Source of the DNA: Micromonospora parva
GTDB taxonomy: Bacteria; Actinomycetota; Actinomycetes; Mycobacteriales; Micromonosporaceae
DNA length: 64,000 nt
Direction: 5' to 3'
Assembly: GCF_000718515.1 (NCBI RefSeq)
Contig: NZ_JNZS01000002.1
Coordinates: forward strand, 1 to 64,000
Every line of letters starts with the position of its first letter. Positions within the stretch are counted from its first letter, which is position 1. Positions 25,330 to 34,169 of the stretch are shown in pieces. The translations under genes were made by a program, and so were the position numbers. The notes under the pieces are model-generated. The model had not been told where the DNA came from, made no database searches, and saw nothing but the letters and a program-made list of their open reading frames with translations.

Positions 25330-26442
25330 TCAGGACGGGTCGATCGCCGCCGCCGTCTCGCCGATCAGCAACGCGGCGTCGTCCGGCACGTTGCGCTTCA
25401 GCACCGCGAGGGCGACCTGGCCCAGCTCGTGGTGCAGCACGGCGGTGCCGACGAAGCCGACGGCCCGGCCGTCGAGGGTCACCGGCGTACCGGCCACCGG
25501 CGGCTGATCGGTGGTCACCCCGTCCAGATGCAGCAGTACGAGGCGACGCGGCGGCCGACCCAGGTTGTGCACCCGCGCCACCGTCTCCTGCCCCCGGTAA
25601 CAACCCTTGTCCAGGTGCACCGCCGGGGCGATCAGGTCGACCTCGGCCGGGATGGTCCGATGGTCGGTGTCCACCCCGACCCGCGGCTGCCGGGCGGCCA
25701 CCCGGATCGCCTCGTACGCCCAGAGCCCCGCGACCGGCACGCCGGCGCCGCGCAACTCCGCCACCACCTGGTCCATCGCCGACCGGGGCACCAGCAGGTC
25801 CACCCCGAGCGGGCCACGTCGGGCCCAGCCGCCGATCGGCAGCGGTTTCACGTCGTACCGAGCGCCGGCCCGCTGTGGCACGGCACCGTGCGGAAATTTC
25901 GGACCCGGCACCGCGACCACGTCCGGCGCGGCCAGCCCGGTCACGCCCAACGTGCCGAGCGCCTCCATGGCCGCCGGCCCGACCAGCGACAACAGCGCCC
26001 GCTCGGCCGTCGCGTCGCGTGGTTCGACCTTGCTGAAGAACCGCATCTTCTCCAGGTAGGTCAGCAGGCCCTCGGTGGCGCCGGGCTCGGTGTCCAGCCA
26101 GGTGGTCTCGCCGTCCTCGGCGACCATGGCGTGCTGCTCGACGTGGCCGTGCGGCGACAGCACCAGCAACTCGGTGCCGTCACCGGCGGAGAGGGCGCTC
26201 AGGTGCTGCGAGGTGATCGTGTGCAGCCAGCCGGCCCGGTCCTCCCCGGGCACCGCGATGACCCCTCGATGCGACCGGTCGACCAGACCGACAGCGGTGT
26301 CGAGGGTGCGCTGCTCACGCAGCGGGTCACCGTAGTGCGCGGCCACTCCCCGCACGCCGGCCGCGACGTGCGCCGGATCCGGCTGGTCGCGGCTGGCCTC
26401 GTCGATGCTCTCGACGGCCACCGCGCCCGCGATGTCGATCAT
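25330..26442 (-). CDS. ygfZ: YgfZ/GcvT-type folate-binding protein
   Basis: The 370-residue protein has the aminomethyltransferase-like fold and the YgfZ signature KGCYRGQE with the conserved Cys281. YgfZ assists assembly or repair of iron-sulfur enzymes in a folate-dependent way. The Fur-family gene upstream overlaps its start by ATGA, so the two are translationally coupled. This pairing suggests metal-responsive expression. Confidence 0.92.
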   Translation of the reverse strand: MIDIAGAVAVESIDEASRDQPDPAHVAAGVRGVAAHYGDPLREQRTLDTAVGLVDRSHRGVIAVPGEDRAGWLHTITSQHLSALSAGDGTELLVLSPHGHVEQHAMVAEDGETTWLDTEPGATEGLLTYLEKMRFFSKVEPRDATAERALLSLVGPAAMEALGTLGVTGLAAPDVVAVPGPKFPHGAVPQRAGARYDVKPLPIGGWARRGPLGVDLLVPRSAMDQVVAELRGAGVPVAGLWAYEAIRVAARQPRVGVDTDHRTIPAEVDLIAPAVHLDKGCYRGQETVARVHNLGRPPRRLVLLHLDGVTTDQPPVAGTPVTLDGRAVGFVGTAVLHHELGQVALAVLKRNVPDDAALLIGETAAAIDPS

Positions 26443-26867
26443 TTGTCGTCCCCGTTCTCGCAGCGTACGCAGACGCCGAAGAGTGACACGTGCCCGATGT
26501 CCACCCGGAACCCCCGTTGCGCGGCCAACTGGTCGGCGAGGGGGCGCAGCAGCTCCGGATCGATCTCGTCGATCGCGCCACACTCCCGGCAGACCAGATG
26601 GACGTGTTGGTGCTCACCGGCCGCGTGATAGGTCGGCGAGCCGTGCGACAGGTGCGTGTGGGTGACCAGGCCGAGCCGTTCCAGCAGCTCAAGCGTGCGG
26701 TAGATGGTGGTGATGTTGACGCCGGCGGCGACCTCCCGCACCGCGGTGTGCACCTGCTCCGGGGTGGCGTGGCCCAGATCGAGCACCGCCTGGAGGACGA
26801 GCTGCCGCTGGGCCGTCAGCCGCAGTCCACGGGACCGCAGCATTTCCGCGAGGGAGGATTCGGACAC
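26439..26867 (-). CDS. Fur-family metalloregulator, Nur-like
   Basis: The 142-residue regulator has the Fur winged helix (GLRLTAQRQLVLQAV, ITTIYRTLELLERLGLV) and metal sites HQHVH (residues 86-90), Cys93/Cys96 and Cys133/Cys136. The pattern GHATPEQVHTAV...NITTIYRTLELL resembles Streptomyces Nur, the nickel-responsive regulator, from memory. The GTG start is six bases after TATGAT, predicting leaderless translation. Zur or Fur specificity cannot be excluded. Confidence 0.9.
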   Translation of the reverse strand: MSESSLAEMLRSRGLRLTAQRQLVLQAVLDLGHATPEQVHTAVREVAAGVNITTIYRTLELLERLGLVTHTHLSHGSPTYHAAGEHQHVHLVCRECGAIDEIDPELLRPLADQLAAQRGFRVDIGHVSLFGVCVRCENGDDK

Positions 26868-26935
26868 CGTCCGATCATAGTTCGGCAATCGCGGCCGCTC
26901 CTGCCTGCGACGGCCCGCCGCTACGCTCGACGGTC

Positions 26936-27817
26936 ATGGTGACGCCACCCGTCGGCACGGCCCCGACCGCAGCGAGTGCCCGGATCGCTGTTCTCGGTCG
27001 GGGTCTCGTCCCGGCCGACGAACCCGTCCTGCGCGCCGACGACCTGGGTGTCCTGCACGGCGACGGCCTCTTCGAGTCAATGCACCTGCGCCAGGGCCGG
27101 CCGTGGCTGCGCGACGAGCACCTGGCCCGGCTGGCCACGGCGGCAGCCGCCGTCGACCTTGAGCTGCCCCCCGTCGACGCGCTCATCGACCTGCTCGACA
27201 CCGTGCGCGCGGGCTGGCCGGCGACGGTGGAGGGCGCGCTACGGCTGGTCTGCACCCGAGGCTCGGAGGCCGGCGGCCCACCGACCGTCTACGCCACAGT
27301 GAACCCGGTGCCGGCGTCCTCCCAGGCGGCTCGACGCAACGGGATCACCGTGGCGATCCTGCCGCTGGGGGTGCCCGCCGACGCGCGCACCGGGCTCGAC
27401 TGGCTACCGGCCGGGATCAAATCCACCTCGTACGCGGTCAACAGCGCCGCCCGCCGCTGGGCCCGCCGGGCTGGCGTGGACGACGTGCTCTGGGTCTCGT
27501 CCGATGGGTACGCGCTGGAGGGACCCATCGCCAACGTGGTGTGGCTCACCGGCGACACGCTCTGCACCGTGCCCGCCGCCACCACCGGCATCCTGCCCGG
27601 CACCACCGCCGCCTGGCTGCTCGCCCACGCCGACGAGCTGGGCCTGGACGGTTCCGAACGGATGGTCACGCCGGCCGAGCTGCACGCCGCCGACGGGGTC
27701 TGGTTCAGCTCATCGGTGCGCGGGCTCGCCGAGGTGCGGATGCTGGACGGGGTGCGCCGGGAGCACTGCCCGCGCACCCCCGCCCTGCACGCCCTGCTCG
27801 GTTTCCCCGTCGACTGA
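26936..27817 (+). CDS. pabC: class IV aminotransferase, aminodeoxychorismate lyase-like
   Basis: The 293-residue PLP enzyme has GDGLFESMHLRQGRPWLRDEHLARL near the N-terminus and the PLP lysine Lys162 in PAGIKSTSYAVN. The cofactor loop VSSDGYALEGPIANVVW and phosphate cup TTGILPGTTAAWLL are also present. It should form p-aminobenzoate from aminodeoxychorismate for folate synthesis; a branched-chain or D-amino-acid aminotransferase is the alternative. It is convergent with the nitrobindin gene, as in M. tuberculosis Rv0812/Rv0813c. TACGCT ends eight bases before the ATG. Confidence 0.87.
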   Translation: MVTPPVGTAPTAASARIAVLGRGLVPADEPVLRADDLGVLHGDGLFESMHLRQGRPWLRDEHLARLATAAAAVDLELPPVDALIDLLDTVRAGWPATVEGALRLVCTRGSEAGGPPTVYATVNPVPASSQAARRNGITVAILPLGVPADARTGLDWLPAGIKSTSYAVNSAARRWARRAGVDDVLWVSSDGYALEGPIANVVWLTGDTLCTVPAATTGILPGTTAAWLLAHADELGLDGSERMVTPAELHAADGVWFSSSVRGLAEVRMLDGVRREHCPRTPALHALLGFPVD

Positions 27818-27820
27818 GCG

Positions 27821-28411
27821 TCAGCCGCCGACCCGGACCAGCCGGGCGGAGAGGTGCGGGCTGAGCCCGTGGCCCATGGCGGCCATCTCCTGGGCGTAGA
27901 GCAACGCACCCTCGACGATGCCGAAGAGCCGGTGGCCGCCGGTGACCTCCTTGGCGGTCGGAGTCCGGATTACCGCGTCGGTGGCGAACTCGACCTGCGT
28001 GCCGGTGCGCTTTCCCAGGTGCAGCTCCATCACCCCGGTCGGGGTGGTCAGCAGCGCCTCCAGCTCGTCGGTCGCCCGCCCGTCCACCAGCACCGGACGC
28101 CACCAGCCGACCTCGCGACCGGCCGGACGGACCGGCCTGCTCTGCTCGTCGAGGATCCAGGCACGGGACTCGTAGTGCAGGAACGGCCGGCCGTCGTGGC
28201 TGATCCGGATCTCCTGCGCGTAGTCGAAATCCTCGATGGTGGGGAAGCCGCCCTTGCCCCGGCCGCGCCACAGCCCGATGTACGGCAGCAGGGCGTCGAG
28301 CGCGGGGTGCAGCTTCGGCCCGACCCGCAGGTCGTGGCTCTCCTCGAACGGGTACTCCTCGACCGGCGGCGCGTTCAGCCACGGCGGCTGCAGCGGATTC
28401 TCGTCGCTCAC
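27821..28411 (-). CDS. nitrobindin-like heme beta-barrel protein (DUF1794/THAP4-like)
   Basis: The 196-residue protein has the nitrobindin signature GLWRGRGKG (residues 46-54), IEDFDYAQEIRISHDGRPFL and the distal loop GGHRLFGIVEG, with a candidate axial His160. Bacterial relatives, including M. tuberculosis Rv2717c and Rv0813c, are ten-stranded fatty-acid-binding-like barrels; some bind heme and isomerise peroxynitrite. The GTG start overlaps the stop of a short membrane ORF upstream (GTGA), so translation is coupled. Confidence 0.9.
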   Translation of the reverse strand: MSDENPLQPPWLNAPPVEEYPFEESHDLRVGPKLHPALDALLPYIGLWRGRGKGGFPTIEDFDYAQEIRISHDGRPFLHYESRAWILDEQSRPVRPAGREVGWWRPVLVDGRATDELEALLTTPTGVMELHLGKRTGTQVEFATDAVIRTPTAKEVTGGHRLFGIVEGALLYAQEMAAMGHGLSPHLSARLVRVGG

Positions 28412-28512
28412 CAGCGTCCTCTCGAAATGCGTACGGCAAGGTAGACCAGGCCACCGGCGAGCCCGCCCAGGCCAGCGACCAGCAGGCTGACAAACCCGAT
28501 CTCGGTAACCAT
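28408..28512 (-). CDS. 34-aa single-helix membrane protein
   Basis: A short ORF encodes a 34-residue peptide with one hydrophobic segment (IGFVSLLVAGLGGLAGGLVY), followed by VRISRGRW, a positive-inside tail. It begins at ATG 28512 behind AGGA; an in-frame ATG at 28521 would add three residues. Its stop overlaps the nitrobindin start by GTGA, a strong sign that it is translated. The function is unknown; it may tether or co-regulate the nitrobindin. Confidence 0.6.
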   Translation of the reverse strand: MVTEIGFVSLLVAGLGGLAGGLVYLAVRISRGRW

Positions 28513-28536
28513 CCCGGCCATCCTATGCTGGGCCAC

Positions 28537-28899
28537 ATGGCCCGCACTCTCGTCGTCAAGGCCACCGCGGGGGCTGACGCCCCGGAGCGGTGCGCACAGG
28601 CATTCACCGTCGCCGCGACGGCGGTCGCGGCCGGGGTGGATGTCTCACTCTGGTTGACCGGTGAGTCGACCTGGTTCGCAGTGCCCGGTCGCGCCCAGCA
28701 GTTCGACCTGCCGCACTCCGCACCGCTGGCCGAGTTGTTGCACGTCATCCTGACCAGCGGCCGGGTGACCGCCTGCACGCAGTGCGCGGCGCGACGGGAG
28801 ATCGGCCCGGACGACGTACTCCCCGGGGTCCGGATCGCCGGTGCCGCGGTCTTCGTCGAGGAAGCGCTGGCCGAGGGCGCGCAGGCGCTCGTCTACTGA
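28537..28899 (+). CDS. DsrE-family protein
   Basis: The 120-residue protein is a DsrE/DsrF-like fold (LVVKATAGADAPERCAQAFT, AVAAGVDVSLWLTGESTWF) with a CTQC motif in VTACTQCAARR. That motif could carry persulfide or a metal, though family members often lack shown activity. TATGCT (28524-28529) ends seven bases before the ATG, so translation is probably leaderless. It is divergent from the nitrobindin pair. Confidence 0.82.
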   Translation: MARTLVVKATAGADAPERCAQAFTVAATAVAAGVDVSLWLTGESTWFAVPGRAQQFDLPHSAPLAELLHVILTSGRVTACTQCAARREIGPDDVLPGVRIAGAAVFVEEALAEGAQALVY

Positions 28900-28978
28900 C
28901 CGCACGGCGGCGGTGGGTCGATCCGAGCGGAGTGCCGATACCGACCCGACATCTCGGACAGCTGCCTACGATTCGGAT

Positions 28979-29359
28979 GTGACCGAGGCGGCGGAGAGGT
29001 TCTTCGAAGCGCTGCCGTCGCGTGCCCCGGAGATCCTGGGCGGCCTGGCCGACGGCACCCTCCAGATCGACCTCGGCGACAACCACCGCACCGAACACTG
29101 GCTGGTCCGGATGCGGCCCGGGTCCGTGCGGGTCAGCCGCGAGCGTGGCCCGGCCGACGCGATCTGGTACAGCAGCGCCGCCCTCTTCGACCGGCTGATC
29201 TCCGGGGAGGCCCAGGGGATCGCGGCGGTGCTGCGCAACGAGAGCACCTTCAGCGGAAACGTGGTGCTCTTCCTCGCCTTCCGGCGGTTCTTTCCGGACC
29301 CGCCCGGCACCCGCGACCCCCGCGAAACGGCCCGCCGAGCAGCCGGGCGACAACGGTGA
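28979..29359 (+). CDS. SCP2-like sterol-carrier-fold protein
   Basis: The 126-residue protein resembles a small SCP2 sterol-transfer domain: ADGTLQIDLGDNHRTEHWLVRM, then a conserved WYSSAALFDRLISGEAQGIAAV helix and a hydrophobic C-terminal half. A GTG start six bases after TACGAT predicts a leaderless mRNA. Its stop overlaps the next gene (GTGA), so it is coupled to the debranching-type enzyme. The ligand is unknown. Confidence 0.75.
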   Translation: MTEAAERFFEALPSRAPEILGGLADGTLQIDLGDNHRTEHWLVRMRPGSVRVSRERGPADAIWYSSAALFDRLISGEAQGIAAVLRNESTFSGNVVLFLAFRRFFPDPPGTRDPRETARRAAGRQR

Positions 29360-31410
29360 GAGACCTCGTCAGCATCCTGGACGGCAACACCTTCCTGGTC
29401 AGCGACCGACGTGGCGACATCGAGCCGTCCTACGACTTTCCCACCGGGCTGTTCTCCTTCGACACCCGCTTCCTGTCCACCTGGGTGCTCACCCTGGACG
29501 GCGAACGGCTGCACGCCCTCTCCGTCGACGACTCCGAGTCGTACCGCACCACGTTCTTCCTCGCCCCCGGCGAACCCACCCACTACCTGGACGCGAAGGC
29601 GTCGGTGATCCGCAGCCGGGCGATAGTGGGCAGCTTCGAGGAGGAGCTGACCGTGCTGAACCACCTCGGCGCGGAGGTCGAGTGCACCCTCCGCATCGAG
29701 GTCGGGGCCGACTTCGCCGACCTGTTCGAGATCAAGAACGCTCGGCAGAAGCGGGGTCGGACCACCATCACTGTCGGCGAGAACGAGCTGCGGCTGGCCT
29801 ACCGACGGGAGGAGTTCCACCGGGAGATGGTGCTCCGGACCACCGCGCCGGCCCGGATCGACGAGACCGGGATGACCTTCCGGATCCGGATCGCCCGCAA
29901 CGGCAGGTGGAGCACCCGGCTGCACGTGTCCAGCGTCGTCTTCGGGGCCCGCAGCCAGGACATCAGAGCCACCCTCCCGTACGGCGGCAGCCGCAGCGCG
30001 GACGCCATCCGGGCCGAACAGCAGGAGCTGATCGACCGGGCGCCGAAGCTCGGCTGCGACTGCGAGCCGCTGGCCGGGGCGTACCGGCGCAGCCTCAACG
30101 ACCTGGCCGCGCTGCGCTACGAGTCGATCGCCCTGGGCGTGCGGCTGATCGCCGCCGGGCTGCCGTGGTTCATGACCCTGTTCGGCCGGGACAGCATCAT
30201 CACCTCGTTGCAGGTGTTGCCGTTCCTGCCGGAGCTGGTCCCGCCGACCATCCTGATGCTGGCCGGGCTCCAGGGTCACCGGGTGGACGACTTCCGGGAC
30301 GAGGAACCCGGCAAGATCCTGCACGAGCTGCGGTACGGCGAGACCGCCGGCTTCGAGGAGCAGCCCCACTCGCCGTACTACGGGTCGGCCGACTCGACAC
30401 CGCTGTTCATCATCCTGCTCGACGAGTACGAGCTGTGGACCGGTGACTCCGCCCTCGTTCGCAAGCTGGAGTCGCAGGTCCGCGCGGCGTTGAAGTGGAT
30501 CGACACCTACGGTGACCTGCTCGGCACGGGCTACCTCTGGTACCAGACCCGCAACCCGGAGACCGGCCTGCAGAACCAGTGCTGGAAGGACTCCTGGGAC
30601 GCCATCTCGTACGCCGACGGCCAACTGCCCGGCTTCCCCCGGGCCACCTGTGAGCTGCAGGGCTACGCGTACGACGCGAAGATCCGGGCCGCCCGGCTGG
30701 CCCGGAAGTTCTGGAACGACCCGGAGTTCGCCGACACGTTGGAGCGGGAGGCCGCCGACCTGAAACAGCGGTTCGACCGCGACTTCTGGATCCCCGAGCG
30801 GGAGCACTACGCGCTCGCGCTGGACGCCGACGGCCGCCAGGTGGACGCGCTGACCTCGAACATCGGGCACCTGCTGTGGAGCGGCATCGTGGACGAGTCA
30901 CGTGCCGGCAAGGTGGTCGAGCACCTGCTCGGGCCGCGCCTGTTCTCCGGCTGGGGGGTGCGGACGCTCGCCGCCGACGAGGGGCGGTACAACCCGATCG
31001 GCTACCACGTGGGCACGGTCTGGCCGTTCGACAACTCGATCATCGCCTGGGGGTTGTGGCGGTACGGCTTCCGGGACGAGGCCGGGCTGATCTGCGAGAC
31101 GATGCTGGCCGCGTCCCGGTACTTCGGGGGGCGGCTGCCGGAGGCGTTCGCCGGCTACGCCCGCGACCTCACCAACTATCCGGTGGAGTACCCGACCGCG
31201 TGCAGCCCGCAGGCCTGGTCCACGGGCACCCCGCTGCTGCTGCTGCGGGTGATGCTGGGGTTGGAGCCGCAGGGCGAACACCTGATCATCGACCCGGCCG
31301 TGCCATCGGGGATGGGCCGCGTCGAGCTGTTGGACATTCCCGGGCGGTGGGGCACTGTCGACGCGTTGGGCCGCAGCCGCGACCCGGAGGAACGGCCGGG
31401 CGGGGGCTGA
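29356..31410 (+). CDS. glycogen debranching-type enzyme (amylo-alpha-1,6-glucosidase-like)
   Basis: The 684-residue protein has an N-terminal GDE N-terminal binding domain (LVSDRRGDIEPSYDFPTGLF and FDTRFLSTWVLTLDGERL) and a C-terminal (alpha/alpha)6 barrel of the bacterial glycogen debranching/GH15-like class. Motifs include GLPWFMTLFGRDSIITSLQ, DSTPLFIILLDEYE, NQCWKDSWDAI and YHVGTVWPFDNSIIAWGL. It probably hydrolyses alpha-1,6 or other alpha-glucan branches; actual specificity is open. It has no signal peptide. Its GTG start overlaps the SCP2-like stop. Confidence 0.88.
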   Translation: MRDLVSILDGNTFLVSDRRGDIEPSYDFPTGLFSFDTRFLSTWVLTLDGERLHALSVDDSESYRTTFFLAPGEPTHYLDAKASVIRSRAIVGSFEEELTVLNHLGAEVECTLRIEVGADFADLFEIKNARQKRGRTTITVGENELRLAYRREEFHREMVLRTTAPARIDETGMTFRIRIARNGRWSTRLHVSSVVFGARSQDIRATLPYGGSRSADAIRAEQQELIDRAPKLGCDCEPLAGAYRRSLNDLAALRYESIALGVRLIAAGLPWFMTLFGRDSIITSLQVLPFLPELVPPTILMLAGLQGHRVDDFRDEEPGKILHELRYGETAGFEEQPHSPYYGSADSTPLFIILLDEYELWTGDSALVRKLESQVRAALKWIDTYGDLLGTGYLWYQTRNPETGLQNQCWKDSWDAISYADGQLPGFPRATCELQGYAYDAKIRAARLARKFWNDPEFADTLEREAADLKQRFDRDFWIPEREHYALALDADGRQVDALTSNIGHLLWSGIVDESRAGKVVEHLLGPRLFSGWGVRTLAADEGRYNPIGYHVGTVWPFDNSIIAWGLWRYGFRDEAGLICETMLAASRYFGGRLPEAFAGYARDLTNYPVEYPTACSPQAWSTGTPLLLLRVMLGLEPQGEHLIIDPAVPSGMGRVELLDIPGRWGTVDALGRSRDPEERPGGG

Positions 31411-31428
31411 CCCGGCCCGGCTGCCGGC

Positions 31429-32292
31429 TCAGCCCGGGCAGCCGACGGTGGCGGCCAGCCGGGTGGCGTCCGGGCCGATCTCGGCGAGCACCGTGACGGC
31501 ACCGGTGCGGTACGCGTACACCGGGGGTTGGTCCACCAGTGGGGCGTTGCCGGCCAGCGGGGCGAGTGCGGCCGTCGAGGCCGCCGGACCGGGACCGTTG
31601 GCGGACCGCGCGGTACGGGCGAACCCGCCACCCGGGCAGGGCGCGGTGACCAGCTCCGGCGCGGTGTCGCCCGGCCGGTCGAGTGCCAGCAGCGCGGCGC
31701 TCAGCGCGGCGGTCTCCGGGCCGGCGGCGGTGGCCGGGGCCGGAGAGTAGCCGGTGCCGACCGGCCGGCAACCGGTGTCGACGACCAGTCGCACCCGGCC
31801 GTCACCTGTCGGCCGCCCCTCGACGGCCACGAACTCTCCGGCGTCGGCGCGCAGCTCGGGGCCGTCCACTCCGGTCCAGACCCCGGCCCGCCAGCTGGCC
31901 GGCAGCCGTTCGGCGATGCCGGACAGCACGGCCCGCTCGTCGCCGGTGGCCGCGAGCACACCGACCTCACGTCGCAGCCTCGCCCCGTCGGCGAACGGGG
32001 TGACCCGGCAGCCGGACGCGATCCGCGCCGGACCCAGCTCCAGCAGACCCGCGGCACCGGCCGCGAGGGCCAGCTCGCCGACCGCCCGGTCGACCACCGG
32101 GCCGGCCTGGTCGAGGGACCGCTGTTCGCGCACCGTTGGCGGGTCGTCCCGCACCGACACCCAGGTGAGCCCGGCCAGCAACACCGCCCAGGCCACGGTC
32201 ACGACCAGCAGCCACCGCCGCCGCGACCCGGCTGGTGCCGGCGCGGCGGGGCCGGCCGAGGAGGCCCAACCCGTCTGGACAGCACCGCTCAC
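31429..32292 (-). CDS. uncharacterised membrane-anchored protein
   Basis: I do not recognise this 287-residue protein. It has a Pro/Ala-rich cytoplasmic start, one membrane helix (WLLVVTVAWAVLLAGLTWV, residues about 27-45) and an extracytoplasmic domain with three cysteines in SGCRVTPF, DTGCRPVGTGYSP and APCPGGGF and a fourth in TVGCPG at the end. The four cysteines suggest disulfides. It is preceded on the same strand by an orphan winged-helix regulator, 71 bp upstream. Confidence 0.7.
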   Translation of the reverse strand: MSGAVQTGWASSAGPAAPAPAGSRRRWLLVVTVAWAVLLAGLTWVSVRDDPPTVREQRSLDQAGPVVDRAVGELALAAGAAGLLELGPARIASGCRVTPFADGARLRREVGVLAATGDERAVLSGIAERLPASWRAGVWTGVDGPELRADAGEFVAVEGRPTGDGRVRLVVDTGCRPVGTGYSPAPATAAGPETAALSAALLALDRPGDTAPELVTAPCPGGGFARTARSANGPGPAASTAALAPLAGNAPLVDQPPVYAYRTGAVTVLAEIGPDATRLAATVGCPG

Positions 32293-32363
32293 CCGGTCAT
32301 GGTGTCACGGGCCCGCCGCCGGGCCGGCGGCGGAGCCGGTCGGCACTGCCGGGCGACGGCGGG

Positions 32364-32897
32364 TCAGTGGTCGTTGCGCCGCGGCGGCCGGTCGAGCCGG
32401 TAGCCGACCCCTCGTACGGTGTGCACCTGCGGTCCACCCGGCAGGCCCCGCAACCGGCGACGAAGCCGTTTGATCGTGGACCGCAGCGCGGTGGTGTCAG
32501 CGCCACCCAGCGCGGCGGCACAGAGCTGTTCGTAGCTCCACACCACCAGCGGCGGGCCGATGAGCAGGGCGAGCAGCTCGCGTTCGGCCGGGGTCAGCGG
32601 GACCGGGTCGCCGCGCCAGGTGACCCGGTGTCCGGCCCGGTCGACGACGAGCCCACCCCATTCGACCAGGCCGCGCGCCTTGGCGCGCGGATCGACCGGC
32701 ACCAGGCCCGCCGACGACGACAGCAGCTCACGCAGCTCGGCCAGGTCGGCGCAGCTGCGCACCGGGGCGAGCCCGTCGAGTTGGCTCAGCACCCGCTGCC
32801 GCATCGACCTGTCGGTGCCCACGAAGAGGACGATGGGGACCCCTTCGTCGGACACGCCACTTTCATCCCTGAATTCCACCAGAAGATAGTGACGCAT
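32364..32897 (-). CDS. OmpR-type winged-helix regulator with reduced receiver
   Basis: The 177-residue protein ends in a clear OmpR/PhoB DNA-binding domain (VPLTPAERELLALLIGPPL and IKRLRRRLRG plus TVRGVGYRLD). The first 75 residues correspond to only part of a receiver: they start like one (VPIVLFVGTDRSMRQRVLSQ) but no aspartate phosphorylation site is visible. There is no histidine kinase nearby, so it probably acts without phosphorylation. The ATG at 32897 is tentative; in-frame GTG codons at 32915 and nearer the domain are alternatives. Confidence 0.75.
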   Translation of the reverse strand: MRHYLLVEFRDESGVSDEGVPIVLFVGTDRSMRQRVLSQLDGLAPVRSCADLAELRELLSSSAGLVPVDPRAKARGLVEWGGLVVDRAGHRVTWRGDPVPLTPAERELLALLIGPPLVVWSYEQLCAAALGGADTTALRSTIKRLRRRLRGLPGGPQVHTVRGVGYRLDRPPRRNDH

Positions 32898-32943
32898 GCC
32901 GATGGATTTCGGCACCCGCCCCGGCGCGTCGACGGGACACGAC

Positions 32944-32979
32944 CGGGGCCGGCCACCCCCGGGAGGGTGACCGGCCCCG
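32944..32979 (-). terminator. terminator hairpin after sseC-like gene
   Basis: CGGGGCCGG and CACCC pair with GGGTG and CCGGCCCCG around a 6-nt loop, with one bulge pair. It lies 19 bp beyond the stop of the DUF1416 gene on the same strand and should end the sulfurtransferase operon. Confidence 0.75.
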
Positions 32980-32997
32980 ATCGATCAGAGCAGTGGG

Positions 32998-33318
32998 TCA
33001 GGCGACGGTGACGGCAACCTCGTTGACACCCCGGCCGGCGGTGACCGCGGTGTCGCCGTTGCCGTGCCGGGACAACGCCCGCAGCGTCCACGAGCCCGGC
33101 GCGGCGAAGAACCGGAACTGCCCAGCGGCCGAGGTGACCACCTCGGCGGTGAACTCACCGGTCGAGTCGAGCAGCCGGACGTACGCCCCCGGCACCGGCT
33201 CGGCCTCGGCGGAACGGACGACACCGGTGATGACGGTTTCCTTCTCCAGGTCCAGGCTGGCCGGCAGCGGCGCGGCCTGGTCCGGTGCGGCGCAGCCCGC
33301 AGCGGTGGGAAGAGTCAT
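32998..33318 (-). CDS. sseC: SseC-like DUF1416 protein
   Basis: The 106-residue protein is the actinobacterial DUF1416 family, with a transthyretin/carboxypeptidase-regulatory-like beta sandwich (VITGVVRSAEAEPVPGAYVR, GQFRFFAAPGSWTLRALSRHG). Its location two bases after a CysA-type sulfurtransferase repeats the M. tuberculosis cysA2-sseC2 pairing (Rv0815c-Rv0814c). It is thought to work with the sulfurtransferase, but its role is unproven. Confidence 0.9.
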   Translation of the reverse strand: MTLPTAAGCAAPDQAAPLPASLDLEKETVITGVVRSAEAEPVPGAYVRLLDSTGEFTAEVVTSAAGQFRFFAAPGSWTLRALSRHGNGDTAVTAGRGVNEVAVTVA

Positions 33319-33320
33319 GA

Positions 33321-34169
33321 TCAGGCCTCCCCGGGTTCGTCGCCGAGCGCCACCGGCACACCGACCAGCGAGCCGTACTCGGTCCAGGAGCCGTCGTAGT
33401 TCTTGACGTTGCGGTGACCCAGCAGCTCCTGGAGCACGAACCAGGTGTGCGACGAGCGCTCACCGATCCGGCAGTACGCGATGGTCTCCTTGCCGTCGTC
33501 GAGCCCCGCGTCGCCGTAGATCTTGCGCAGCTCGTCGTCGGACCGGAAGGTGCCGTCCTCGTTGGCCGCCTTGGACCACGGCACGCTGATCGCGGTGGGG
33601 ATGTGGCCGGCCCGCTGCGCCTGCTCCTGCGGCAGGTGGGCGGGGGCGAGCAGGCGACCGGCGAACTCGTCGGGGCTGCGCACGTCGACCAGGTTCTTGG
33701 TGCCGATCGCGGCGACGACCTCGTCCCGGAAGGCCCGGATGGAGGTGTCCGGCTCCTGCGCGACGTACTGCGTCGCCGGGCGGGACACCTGGTCGGTCAC
33801 GAGCGGGCGGGCGTCCAGCTCCCACTTCTTGCGACCGCCGTCGAGCAGCTTCACGTCGCGGTGGCCGTAGAGCTTGAAGTACCAGTACGCGTACGCGGCG
33901 AACCAGTTGTTGTTGCCGCCGTAGAGGACCACGACGTCGTCGTTGCTGATGCCCCGCTCGGAGAGCAGCGCCTCGAACTGCGTCTTGTTGACGAAGTCCC
34001 GGCGGACCTGGTCCTGAAGGTCGGTCTTCCAGTCAATCTTGATGGCGCCGGCGATGTGGCCGGTGTCGTAGGCCGAGGTGTCCTCGTCGACCTCGACGAA
34101 GACGACGCCCGGGGCGTCGAGGTTCTTCTCGGCCCACTCGGCCGAAACGAGTGCGGTGTCGCGACTCAT
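33321..34169 (-). CDS. thiosulfate sulfurtransferase, CysA2/SseA type
   Basis: The 282-residue protein is two rhodanese domains. The active domain has the persulfide-forming Cys233 in AYCRIGERSS, and the first domain is inactive. Starting sequence MSRDTALVSAEWAEKNL and length match M. tuberculosis CysA2/CysA3. It should transfer sulfur from thiosulfate or a related donor. GGGAG sits eight bases before the ATG. Just upstream lies a 207-bp region whose first gene-like element is a cysteine-rich leader peptide, so expression is probably tuned by cysteine supply. Confidence 0.95.
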   Translation of the reverse strand: MSRDTALVSAEWAEKNLDAPGVVFVEVDEDTSAYDTGHIAGAIKIDWKTDLQDQVRRDFVNKTQFEALLSERGISNDDVVVLYGGNNNWFAAYAYWYFKLYGHRDVKLLDGGRKKWELDARPLVTDQVSRPATQYVAQEPDTSIRAFRDEVVAAIGTKNLVDVRSPDEFAGRLLAPAHLPQEQAQRAGHIPTAISVPWSKAANEDGTFRSDDELRKIYGDAGLDDGKETIAYCRIGERSSHTWFVLQELLGHRNVKNYDGSWTEYGSLVGVPVALGDEPGEA

